A stretch of DNA of 10,190 bases from JBBRUG01 sp038247995 (lineage in GTDB: Bacteria; Chloroflexota; Chloroflexia; Chloroflexales; Chloroflexaceae), in assembly GCA_038247995.1 (NCBI GenBank), contig JBBRUG010000216.1, positions 1 to 10,190 of the forward strand, given 5' to 3'. Position numbers and translations under genes: made by a program. The notes under the pieces are model-generated. The model was not told where the DNA came from, did not search any database, and saw nothing but the letters and a program-made list of their open reading frames with translations. Position 1 is the stretch's first letter. Each line of letters starts with the position of its first letter. Positions 1 through 5,347 of the stretch are shown piece after piece.

Positions 1-2
1 AA

Positions 3-1193
3 ACCTGGGCCGAGGCCGATGGCGATGTGGCCGAGGCGATTGATTTCTGTGAGTGGTACGCCCGTCAGGCGCTGCGCCTCCAGGGCACGTTCCAGCCGCT
101 CGCGCCGAATCCCGGCGAGTACAACCAGTTCCGCTATATCCCGCTTGGCCCGGGCCTCGCCATCCCGCCTTGGAACTTTCCGCTGGCAATTGCGACAACG
201 CTCACCGTCGCCCCGATTGTGGTCGGCAATACGATTGTGCTCAAGCCCTCGCCCCGCGCCCCGGTGATGGCGGCGAAGCTGATGCAGATCCTCGAAGAGG
301 CCGGATTGCCGCCCGGCGTGGTTAACTTCCTACCCGGCGATGACGCAGTGCTGGGCGACTTTCTGGTTGATCATCCGCAGGTACGCTTCATCGGCTTCAC
401 CGGCTCCAAAGCGATCGGATTGCGCGTGATGGAGCGGGCGGCAGTGCGCCAGCCAGGCCAGAACTGGCTCAAGCGCACGATCCTGGAGATGGGCGGCAAA
501 GACGCTACAGTCGTAGACGAAACGGCCGACCTCGAAGCAGCGGCGCAGGGGATCGTCGCCGGCGCGTTCGGCTTCCAGGGCCAGAAGTGCTCGGCCTGTT
601 CACGGGCGATTATCGTCGAAAGCGTCTATGATCATGTGCTCCAGCGCGTCGTGGCGCTGACGAATGAGTTGCGGCTGGGCAATCCGGCGCAGCCCGAAAC
701 GCACGTCGGCGCGGTGATCGACAAGCGCGCCTTCGACAGCATCTCAGAGTACATCGCTATTGGGCAAGAGGAAGGACGGCTCGCGGCGGGCGGCGAGGTG
801 ATCGACCACAAGCTCGTCGAGGATGGCGGCTACTACATCAACCCGACGATCTTTGCTGATGTCGCGCCGCGCGCGCGGATCGCGCAAGAGGAGATCTTCG
901 GCCCGGTGCTGAGCGTGATCAAAGCGCGTGACTTCGACGAGGCGCTGGAGATCGCCAACGACACCGAGTACGGCCTCACCGGCGCACTCTACTCGCGCAG
1001 CATCGAACGCCTGGAGCGCGCCCGCGAGGAATTCCACGTTGGCAACCTGTACCTGAACCGCAAGTGTACCGGCGCACTGGTCGGCATTCACCCCTTCGGC
1101 GGCTTCAATATGTCGGGCACCGACAGCAAGGCCGGCGGGCCGGACTACCTGTACCTGTTCACGCAGGCCAAGTCGATTGCGGAGAAGTTGTAG
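3..1193 (+). CDS. rocA: 1-pyrroline-5-carboxylate dehydrogenase, RocA/PutC type (5' end cut off by window)
   Basis: Oxidises glutamate semialdehyde (from P5C) to glutamate with NAD+, the second step of proline and arginine breakdown in the cytoplasm. The open frame continues upstream of the window, so the N-terminus is missing; about 396 of the usual 515 or so residues are present. ALDH landmarks are seen in order: PPWNFP (substrate/NAD pocket Asn), GNTIVLKPSP (cofactor Lys), GFTGSKAIG (Rossmann glycine loop), LEMGGKD (general-base Glu, codon 486-488), GQKCSACSRA (catalytic Cys, codon 588-590), EEIFGPVL and a C-terminal HPFGGFNMSGTDSKAGGPDY. The last motif and the EFHVGNLYLNRKCTGA block are typical of the RocA subgroup rather than generic ALDHs. 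No proline dehydrogenase domain is visible, so this is the stand-alone form. The TAG stop directly abuts the octamer array. No terminator hairpin other than that array is seen. Confidence 0.95.
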   Translation, partial: TWAEADGDVAEAIDFCEWYARQALRLQGTFQPLAPNPGEYNQFRYIPLGPGLAIPPWNFPLAIATTLTVAPIVVGNTIVLKPSPRAPVMAAKLMQILEEAGLPPGVVNFLPGDDAVLGDFLVDHPQVRFIGFTGSKAIGLRVMERAAVRQPGQNWLKRTILEMGGKDATVVDETADLEAAAQGIVAGAFGFQGQKCSACSRAIIVESVYDHVLQRVVALTNELRLGNPAQPETHVGAVIDKRAFDSISEYIAIGQEEGRLAAGGEVIDHKLVEDGGYYINPTIFADVAPRARIAQEEIFGPVLSVIKARDFDEALEIANDTEYGLTGALYSRSIERLERAREEFHVGNLYLNRKCTGALVGIHPFGGFNMSGTDSKAGGPDYLYLFTQAKSIAEKL

Positions 1194-1371
1194 GAACCAA
1201 GGAACCAAGGAACCAAGGAACCAGGGAACCGGGGAACTAAAGAACCAGGGAACCAGGGAACCGGGGAACCGGGGAACTAAAGAACCAGGGAACCAGGGAA
1301 CCAGGGAACCAGGGAACCGGGGAACCAGGGAACCGGGGTGGTTCTAAGGTTCTATAGTTCTAAGGTTCTTT
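1194..1371. repeat. Octamer tandem array with an inverted right arm, between convergent genes
   Basis: Positions 1194-1337 hold 18 consecutive 8-bp units built on GAACCNNN: GAACCAAG x3, then mixtures of GAACCAGG and GAACCGGG plus two GAACTAAA units. A block of four units (GAACCGGG, GAACTAAA, GAACCAGG, GAACCAGG) occurs at 1226-1257 and again at 1266-1297, so there is a higher-order repeat. After GTG at about 1337-1339 the polarity flips: 1340-1371 holds four units GGTTCTAA, GGTTCTAT, AGTTCTAA, GGTTCTTT, the same motif on the other strand. The array fills the whole gap between rocA (stop 1191-1193) and the acetyltransferase, and its right arm encodes the last codons of the latter. It could fold as a hairpin and act as a two-way terminator. 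This is not a CRISPR: the units are 8 bp with no spacers. Confidence 0.95.
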
Positions 1372-2258
1372 GATAGTTGCCAGCATACCCGGTTGATCGT
1401 CGCATTGGCGGCGCGGGCGTAGAAGCTAATCGGGCCGACCCAGCCGATCTCGCAGTGGGCGTGGCCCTGAGCGCGCAAATCGGCGAGGCAGGCGAGGAGC
1501 AGCGCCCGGCCCAACCCCTGGCCCTGGAGCGCCGAATCAGTGCCGGTAGGGCCGAACGTGCCGGAGAGTCCGCTGACACTGTGGCAAGCAAAGCCGCCGA
1601 TCTCCCCATCGCGCAGCGCGAGGAAGATCGGCGGCTCGTGCATTGTGAAAGCATACGCTGCCTCCCAGGCCCAACTGGCGCTCCAGTGCGCCTGCACCCA
1701 GGCGCCAACAGCAGCCTGCTCAGCGGGACACGCCCGCTGTACCGTCCAGCCATCGCGCAATACCATGGCTGCGCGTTCGGCCGCCCAATCGCGGGCCGCC
1801 AGATCGACCTGCATATTGATCGCCTCGCCCACCCGCGTATAACCCTGGCGCGTCAAGAGGCAATAGGCCGGCGTGTCGCGCACATCGAGACCGGGGTACA
1901 AGTAGTTGGGTGCAATCCCACCGATGCGCAGTTCGCTGAGGCCGGCGGCAGCCATACGCTGTTCGAGTTCGCCTAACAACTGCGTCCCCAGGCCACGCCG
2001 ACGCCATGCCGGATGCACCGCCAGCAAGCGTAAGCCGCCAAAGCCATGCTCGTCTTTCCGACGCACGGAACCGAGCGCTACGCCAATCAATTCCGCACCT
2101 TCCCAGAGCGCCAATTGATAGCCTGGCACGGCGTCGGGTTCGGCCAAAACCAGGCGTTGTAACGTGGCTGCATCGACCGGATCGCGCAATGCCGCATGGC
2201 ATAATTGCGCCAGTGCGGGAAGATCATGGGGGACAAAGAGATTCATGGTTTGTTCCAT
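1344..2258 (-). CDS. Double-GNAT-domain acetyltransferase, substrate unknown
   Basis: About 304 residues with two GNAT folds in tandem. The first (about residues 5-145) has the motif-A acetyl-CoA loop RRRGLG at 86-91 after LLAVHPAW; the second (about 170-290) has QGQGLG at 245-250 followed by RALL, and the late GPISFYARAANA segment typical of the GNAT C-terminal strand. Both pyrophosphate loops keep the Q/RxxGxG pattern, so both could bind acetyl-CoA. Tandem GNATs include mycothiol synthase and antibiotic acetyltransferases, but nothing here fixes the substrate. I chose ATG at 2258 because AGGG lies 7 nt upstream; GTG at 2264 and ATG at 2246 are alternatives in frame. It follows sbtB by about 27 nt on the same strand and is probably the third gene of the sbtA-sbtB transcript. 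The last eight or so codons (KNLRTIEP) and the stop lie inside the inverted arm of the octamer array. Confidence 0.85.
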   Translation of the reverse strand: MEQTMNLFVPHDLPALAQLCHAALRDPVDAATLQRLVLAEPDAVPGYQLALWEGAELIGVALGSVRRKDEHGFGGLRLLAVHPAWRRRGLGTQLLGELEQRMAAAGLSELRIGGIAPNYLYPGLDVRDTPAYCLLTRQGYTRVGEAINMQVDLAARDWAAERAAMVLRDGWTVQRACPAEQAAVGAWVQAHWSASWAWEAAYAFTMHEPPIFLALRDGEIGGFACHSVSGLSGTFGPTGTDSALQGQGLGRALLLACLADLRAQGHAHCEIGWVGPISFYARAANATINRVCWQLSKNLRTIEP

Positions 2259-2264
2259 CGCCAC

Positions 2265-2285
2265 GCCCTGCCGCCTGCCGCCTGC
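2265..2285. repeat. Three-unit heptamer repeat forming the sbtB-GNAT spacer
   Basis: The 21 nt immediately after the sbtB stop are exactly three heptamers: GCCCTGC, CGCCTGC, CGCCTGC on the plus strand (GCAGGCG on the coding strand). The repeat supplies the purine-rich GCAGGG that probably serves as ribosome binding site for the acetyltransferase. It is small, but matches the other arrays in unit length and in starting at a stop codon. Confidence 0.7.
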
Positions 2286-2588
2286 CTATTGGTATTTCTC
2301 CGGGCGCACAACGGCAACATCGGCCATGTAGGCGATAACCGCGTAGTTGCTGAAGTAGGTTTTGGCGATATGGTTCAGAATACGTTCAGCCGCCTCTGGC
2401 GGCACCAGCACCTCAATCCGCAAGTTCTGGCCCGCCCAATCGCTGGCATGAACGCCGCGCGTGCCTTCACCGCGCACCGTGCCGATGGTGTAACCTTTCG
2501 CGCCCAGACGCCGCAGATCGCGGATCATGCGCTCTTCCAGCACTGCTTCGGCAATGATTGTTACCAGCTTCATTGGGGTGGTTTGCAT
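2286..2588 (-). CDS. sbtB: PII-like protein SbtB, partner of the bicarbonate transporter SbtA
   Basis: About 100 residues, the size of a PII-superfamily trimer subunit. The opening MKLVTIIAEAVLEE strand-helix, then GAKGYTIGTVRGEGTR (first alpha-beta unit running into the T-loop region), then LRIEVLVPPEAAERIL and an IAKTYFSNYAVIAYM strand follow the SbtB pattern. In cyanobacteria SbtB binds adenine nucleotides such as cAMP, AMP and ADP and docks on SbtA to gate HCO3- uptake. This copy ends VVRPEKYQ and lacks the C-terminal Cys-containing R-loop (CGPxGC type) of many cyanobacterial SbtBs, so that redox-linked switch would be absent. The start is decided by the ribosome binding site: AGAGGA at 2595-2600 lies 6 nt before ATG 2588. 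An upstream GTG at 2603 would overlap the sbtA stop but sits before that site. The gene lies 11 nt after sbtA and is certainly cotranscribed. Confidence 0.85.
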   Translation of the reverse strand: MQTTPMKLVTIIAEAVLEERMIRDLRRLGAKGYTIGTVRGEGTRGVHASDWAGQNLRIEVLVPPEAAERILNHIAKTYFSNYAVIAYMADVAVVRPEKYQ

Positions 2589-2599
2589 AGCTATTCCTC

Positions 2600-3568
2600 T
2601 CACCTGCCAAAGATAAACAGGGCCGCGCCGTAGTACAGCGGGATGCCGATAGCTAAATTGAACGGGAAAGTAATGCCCAGCGCTGCGGTCAGGTAGTAGC
2701 TCGGATTGGCTTCAGGAAGCGAAATCCGCACTGCAGCCGGTGCAGCGATGTATGAGGCGCTGGCGGCGAGCACGCCCAGGATCATCGCACCGCCCATCGA
2801 GAGGCCGGCGAGTTGGCCAAGCCAGATCCCGAGCACACCATTCACCAGCGGCATGATAATTCCGAAGGCGATCAAAAAACCGCCCACGCGGCGCAGATCG
2901 CGTAGCCGCCGTGCGGCAACCATACCCATCTCCAGCAGAAAGAGCGTCAAGGCGCCGCGAAACAGATCAGTGAAGAGCGGATCAACTTGCGCAATCCCTG
3001 GGCGACCGGAAAGCCAACCAATCGCCATTCCGCCGATCAGTAGCAGGATACTCTTCCCGGCGAACAATTCGTGCGCCGCCTCACGCCAGTTTCCGCCGCG
3101 CCCCGAGGCAATTCGAGCGATCAGCAAGGCCACCATAATCGCCGGAATTTCCAGAATCGCCACCAGCGTCGGCATAAAACCTTCGTAGGGTACGGCCAGC
3201 GCATCGAGGAAGGTTTGGGCTGCGGCGAATGTTACGGCCGACACTGAACCGTAGTGCGCGGCGATTGCGGCGGCATCGGCGATCCCAAAGCCGCCAAAGC
3301 GCCGGAGGATGCCATAGGCGACTACGGGGATGGTAACGCCCAGGGCAAGCGTGGTGAGAGCCGGCGCCCAGAATTGGCTGAGCGGTGTTTCCGAAAGCGC
3401 GACGCCGCCCTTCAGACCAATTGCCAACAGCAGGTAGATCGACAGGCCGGTATACAGTTCGTCGGGGAATTTAAGATCACTGCGAACGACGGTTGCGATA
3501 ATGCCTAAAACAAAAGCGAGCACCATTGGCGAAAGCAAGTTCAGCCGTACCAGTTCGAGAATTTCCAC
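2600..3568 (-). CDS. sbtA: Sodium-dependent bicarbonate transporter SbtA family permease
   Basis: Inner-membrane protein of 322 residues and about ten hydrophobic segments, matching the SbtA family (former DUF897). Recognisable family stretches are SPMVLAFVLGIIA near the N-terminus, LLLAIGLKGGVALSE (first half-site), HYGSVSAVTFAAAQTFL with YEGFMPTLVAILEIPAIM, FRGALTLFLLEMGMVAARRL, and the symmetric ILGVLAASASYIAAPAAVR. The GSVSA and ASASYIAAP signatures occur at equivalent places in the two inverted halves, where the substrate and Na+ sites lie in known structures. Role: Na+-coupled import of HCO3- (some relatives carry other anions, so the substrate is inferred). The start is GTG 3568, preceded by AAGGAAA about 5 nt upstream. 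It heads the sbtA-sbtB-GNAT operon. The gap of about 84 nt to the upstream terminator must hold its promoter; no convincing -35/-10 pair was seen. Confidence 0.88.
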   Translation of the reverse strand: MEILELVRLNLLSPMVLAFVLGIIATVVRSDLKFPDELYTGLSIYLLLAIGLKGGVALSETPLSQFWAPALTTLALGVTIPVVAYGILRRFGGFGIADAAAIAAHYGSVSAVTFAAAQTFLDALAVPYEGFMPTLVAILEIPAIMVALLIARIASGRGGNWREAAHELFAGKSILLLIGGMAIGWLSGRPGIAQVDPLFTDLFRGALTLFLLEMGMVAARRLRDLRRVGGFLIAFGIIMPLVNGVLGIWLGQLAGLSMGGAMILGVLAASASYIAAPAAVRISLPEANPSYYLTAALGITFPFNLAIGIPLYYGAALFIFGR

Positions 3569-3651
3569 TTGCTTTCCTTACTCCATTCAGGCGCCGGAAT
3601 GCGGGCGGAATGTATGAACTGCTGGATGTACACACCTTTACTACAGCATAA

Positions 3652-3700
3652 AAGCCTGCTACCTGAGTGTTAACTTCACTTCAGGCAGCAGGCTTGTTTT
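3652..3700. terminator. Strong hairpin, probably a bidirectional Rho-independent terminator
   Basis: A 9-bp perfect outer stem (AAGCCTGCT at 3652-3660 with AGCAGGCTT at 3687-3695) continues into an inner stem CCTGA-GTG / CACTTCAGG with one bulge, closing on a TTAACTT loop. It is followed by GTTTT on the plus strand and, on the minus strand, by TTTTAT. It lies downstream of the small minus-strand gene ending at 3792 and just upstream of the sbtA leader, so it most likely separates the two transcripts. Confidence 0.8.
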
Positions 3701-3726
3701 CCACCAGGCAGTTGCAACGCAGAAGT

Positions 3727-3788
3727 GACAACAGACCAACGACGAAAGACCGCAGATTCCCCGCCGTTCGTCCTTTGTCGTTCGTCAG
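3727..3788. repeat. Degenerate heptamer array with two opposed arms (GAC phase, then GTC phase)
   Basis: GAC (or GAT) recurs every 7 nt in five successive units from 3727 to 3761: GACAACA, GACCAAC, GACGAAA, GACCGCA, GATTCCC. After a short gap GTC recurs every 7 nt at 3770, 3777 and 3784 within CGTTCGT, CCTTTGT, CGTTCGT. The arms are complementary: 3738-3750 pairs with 3770-3782 over 13 positions with one mismatch and one G-U. The right arm stops only a few nt from the stop codon of the small gene at 3792. Confidence 0.7.
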
Positions 3789-3791
3789 CCC

Positions 3792-4004
3792 TCAATCCAC
3801 CGCCAGAGTCAATTCCAGCTCGGCTTCGTTCTGTAGCGTCCGTAGCGCCGCAAATCGCCCGGCATCCCAATCCAGATAACCAGTCTCAAACGCATCAACG
3901 CCCAACAGTTCGGCGGCAATATAAGCCGCTGTCTGTGGCGAGATCCGACCATTATTCAGACCTTCTTCAAGCATCGCGATCAGATCATGACGTTCCACGC
4001 GCAT
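3792..4004 (-). CDS. Small protein of unknown function, about 70 residues
   Basis: I do not recognise this protein. It is acidic and mostly helical in appearance: a first amphipathic stretch RHDLIAMLEEGLNNGRIS, a second PQTAAYIAAELLGVDAFE, then YLDWDAGRFAALRTLQNEAELELTL. There is no signal peptide, membrane segment or Cys. The open frame extends upstream to 4097 (TTG), but the only ribosome binding site, AGGAGG, lies just before ATG 4004 (2 nt spacing) and 8 nt before GTG 3998, so one of these is the true start and GTG 3998 has the better spacing. The excellent site argues for a real gene. It is followed by the heptamer array and then the hairpin terminator, so it probably forms its own short transcript or the end of the one carrying the lamin-tail-domain gene. 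Confidence 0.6.
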   Translation of the reverse strand: MRVERHDLIAMLEEGLNNGRISPQTAAYIAAELLGVDAFETGYLDWDAGRFAALRTLQNEAELELTLAVD

Positions 4005-4138
4005 TTCCTCCTGAAAGTATCTCGCCCAGGCCCAACCCCATTGCCGTGCCTGAATCTTGTGCGCGTAGATAATACTCGCAGCGCCTGATCCACGCAAGTG
4101 TGCGAGCTAGAGCAGTGGGCTCATCCACGGCGCCCCTT

Positions 4139-4163
4139 GTGGGCGTGCGGCACGCCGCCCCAC
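4139..4163. other. GC-rich stem-loop in the gap 4005-4241
   Basis: GGCGTG (4142-4147) pairs perfectly with CACGCC (4151-4156) around a CGG loop, with an outer GTG/CAC. There is no T-run on either side, so it is at best a weak terminator or a leader structure. The rest of the 237-nt gap between the small gene and the lamin-tail gene holds nothing I can name; on the minus strand a short GGGT/ACCC stem with a T-rich loop lies near 4202-4216, shortly after the upstream gene's stop. Confidence 0.35.
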
Positions 4164-4241
4164 GCCAAATGGACGGCCCAAGCGTTATGCTCGCCGCTGT
4201 AGGGTACGAAAAACCCGACTTCCTCAGCCCCGGCAGTCAAC

Positions 4242-5165
4242 CTATTCGCCAACCATATAGGAACTGATTACCTGCCCGGTGTTATCGCGCAGTTCGGCGA
4301 CATCGCCAATACTCCAGATGTTGCCGCTCTGACCCCAGTAGAATTCGCCCTCATTCAGATCATCGGCGCCTTGACCGCTAAAGACAACGGCAACTAATCC
4401 CGCTCCGAAAGCGTATGACGGAAAGGTATAGGTTAGTTGATCGGCACGCGTGGTATTCACAAGTTGCCAGCCGACAAGATTGATCGTGAAATTACTGCCA
4501 TTGTCGATCGACACAAATTCAGCGCGTGGGTTCCCCGCCTGATTGGATTCACGCAAGGTGATATCAACAATATCGAGCGTTTCATCGGCCGCTTCGTCGG
4601 GTTCGTTCGTTGGGGTTGGCGTAGTGGTCGGCGTCGCCGTAGCATTGGCACTTGGCGGCGGGTAGCCGGTGCCGGTGGTGGCTGTAGCTGTTGACCCACC
4701 AGGCACAGAAGCCGCTGTTGCCGTAGGAGTAATCAATGCAGGGTCAGGCGTAGCGGTCGGAGTGCTAGGCGCGGCAGGCAGCCCAGAGGTGACGACAATC
4801 TCGGGTGTCGCCGTAGGCGGAGTGTTTAGCGGTATGTCAACATAACAGCTAAACTGGCCCACCTCCGTGCGCTCGGAGCGCGTACGCACCGCAACATTGT
4901 AGATCCCGGGCCGTTCGCGCAAGGTAAGCGGCAAGCGATATTCGCCATTGGCGCCGGTAGATCCGCCACCTACCGGCCGATCTTCGAGGAAGATCAACAA
5001 CGCGGTTCGTGGTGGCCCGTTACCTTCCAAAAAGACCGTCAGGCCATTTGGGCAAGCCAATTCAACCCGTGTCGCGCCTACAGCGCGTTGCGGGTTCAGC
5101 GACACACTCAAAGCTATGAGGGTGAGAAGGAACGCTGCGACGAGGATTAATGGTCGAAGCGACAA
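4242..5165 (-). CDS. Secreted protein with Pro/Thr-rich linker and C-terminal lamin-tail domain
   Basis: About 307 residues from a TTG start. Residues 2-31 form a signal peptide or anchor: LRPLILVAAFLLTLIALSVS then an AVGA|TR cleavage-like site. Residues about 31-115 make a beta-rich domain with two Cys (ELACPNG, QFSCYVD) and a GANGEYRLPLTLRERPGIYNV stretch like carboxypeptidase-regulatory-type sandwiches. Residues about 118-197 are low-complexity P/T/A (PTATP, PTTTPTPT), a typical extracellular spacer. Residues about 198-307 fit a lamin-tail domain: DIVDITLRES, EFVSIDNGSNFTINLVGWQL and AVVFSGQGADD. It is probably outside the membrane; its ligand is unknown. The frame stays open to 5255 into the tRNA gene, giving a spurious EVTGSNPVSPT N-terminus, so I moved the start to TTG 5165. 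No good ribosome binding site is seen, so the exact start is uncertain. It lies 53 nt after the tRNA and may be read through from the tRNA promoter. Confidence 0.75.
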   Translation of the reverse strand: MSLRPLILVAAFLLTLIALSVSLNPQRAVGATRVELACPNGLTVFLEGNGPPRTALLIFLEDRPVGGGSTGANGEYRLPLTLRERPGIYNVAVRTRSERTEVGQFSCYVDIPLNTPPTATPEIVVTSGLPAAPSTPTATPDPALITPTATAASVPGGSTATATTGTGYPPPSANATATPTTTPTPTNEPDEAADETLDIVDITLRESNQAGNPRAEFVSIDNGSNFTINLVGWQLVNTTRADQLTYTFPSYAFGAGLVAVVFSGQGADDLNEGEFYWGQSGNIWSIGDVAELRDNTGQVISSYMVGE

Positions 5166-5184
5166 TTGTTTTGTGCCGGTGGAT

Positions 5185-5199
5185 GTCGGCGAAGCCGAC
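5185..5199. other. Small stem-loop in the tRNA trailer
   Basis: GTCGGC and GCCGAC form a perfect 6-bp stem with a 3-nt loop, about 20 nt past the tRNA 3' end. No U-run follows on the minus strand. It may mark the tRNA 3' processing/termination region or belong to the leader of the lamin-tail gene. Confidence 0.4.
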
Positions 5200-5218
5200 C
5201 TGCATGGTACAATAGGGC

Positions 5219-5295
5219 TGGTGGGCGATACTGGATTCGAACCAGTGACCTCCACGATGTCAACGTGGCGCTCTAACCAACTGAGCTAATCGCCC
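5219..5295 (-). tRNA. tRNA-Val (anticodon GAC), CCA encoded
   Basis: Read on the minus strand, a complete cloverleaf: acceptor GGGCGAT/ATCGCCC, D-arm GCTC..GAGC with AGTTGGTTA loop, anticodon stem CCACG/CGTGG with loop TTGACAT (GAC at 5261-5259), T-arm ACTGG-TTCGAAT-CCAGT, discriminator A and encoded CCA. GAC reads GUC and GUU, hence valine; the mirror-image reading GTC (Asp) is excluded by strand. Confidence 0.97.
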
Positions 5296-5306
5296 AAACC
5301 GCCGCT

Positions 5307-5335
5307 ATCCTATCATTATCGCGTTCCTCTGTCAA
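5307..5335 (-). promoter_or_regulatory. Sigma70-type promoter of the tRNA-Val gene
   Basis: On the minus strand TTGACA (5335-5330) and TAGGAT (5312-5307) are separated by exactly 17 bp. The expected start is a few nt before the tRNA 5' end at 5295. The -35 box is a perfect consensus, and it lies only 12 nt from the GTG start of the divergent nucleotidyltransferase gene, so the two genes share a gap of about 52 bp. Confidence 0.8.
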
Positions 5336-5347
5336 GCTGAGAAGGCT

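Noticed and set aside
744..1208. Minus-strand open frame opposite rocA
   Set aside because: Antisense shadow of a conserved enzyme; it begins in the repeat array and has no ribosome binding site.
1194..1371. CRISPR array
   Set aside because: Units are 8 bp in direct tandem without spacers, and no cas genes are present; the same applies to the other arrays.
4005..4097. Upstream part of the small gene's open frame from TTG 4097
   Set aside because: The only ribosome binding site (AGGAGG) lies at the internal ATG/GTG, and the extension has no recognisable feature.
5166..5255. N-terminal extension EVTGSNPVSPT of the lamin-tail protein
   Set aside because: This is the well-known false translation of a tRNA T-arm and acceptor stem; the tRNA gene there is complete.
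5259..5261. tRNA-Asp (GTC) reading on the plus strand
   Set aside because: The cloverleaf, D-loop AGTTGGTTA, TTCGAAT and terminal CCA are correct only on the minus strand, giving anticodon GAC.
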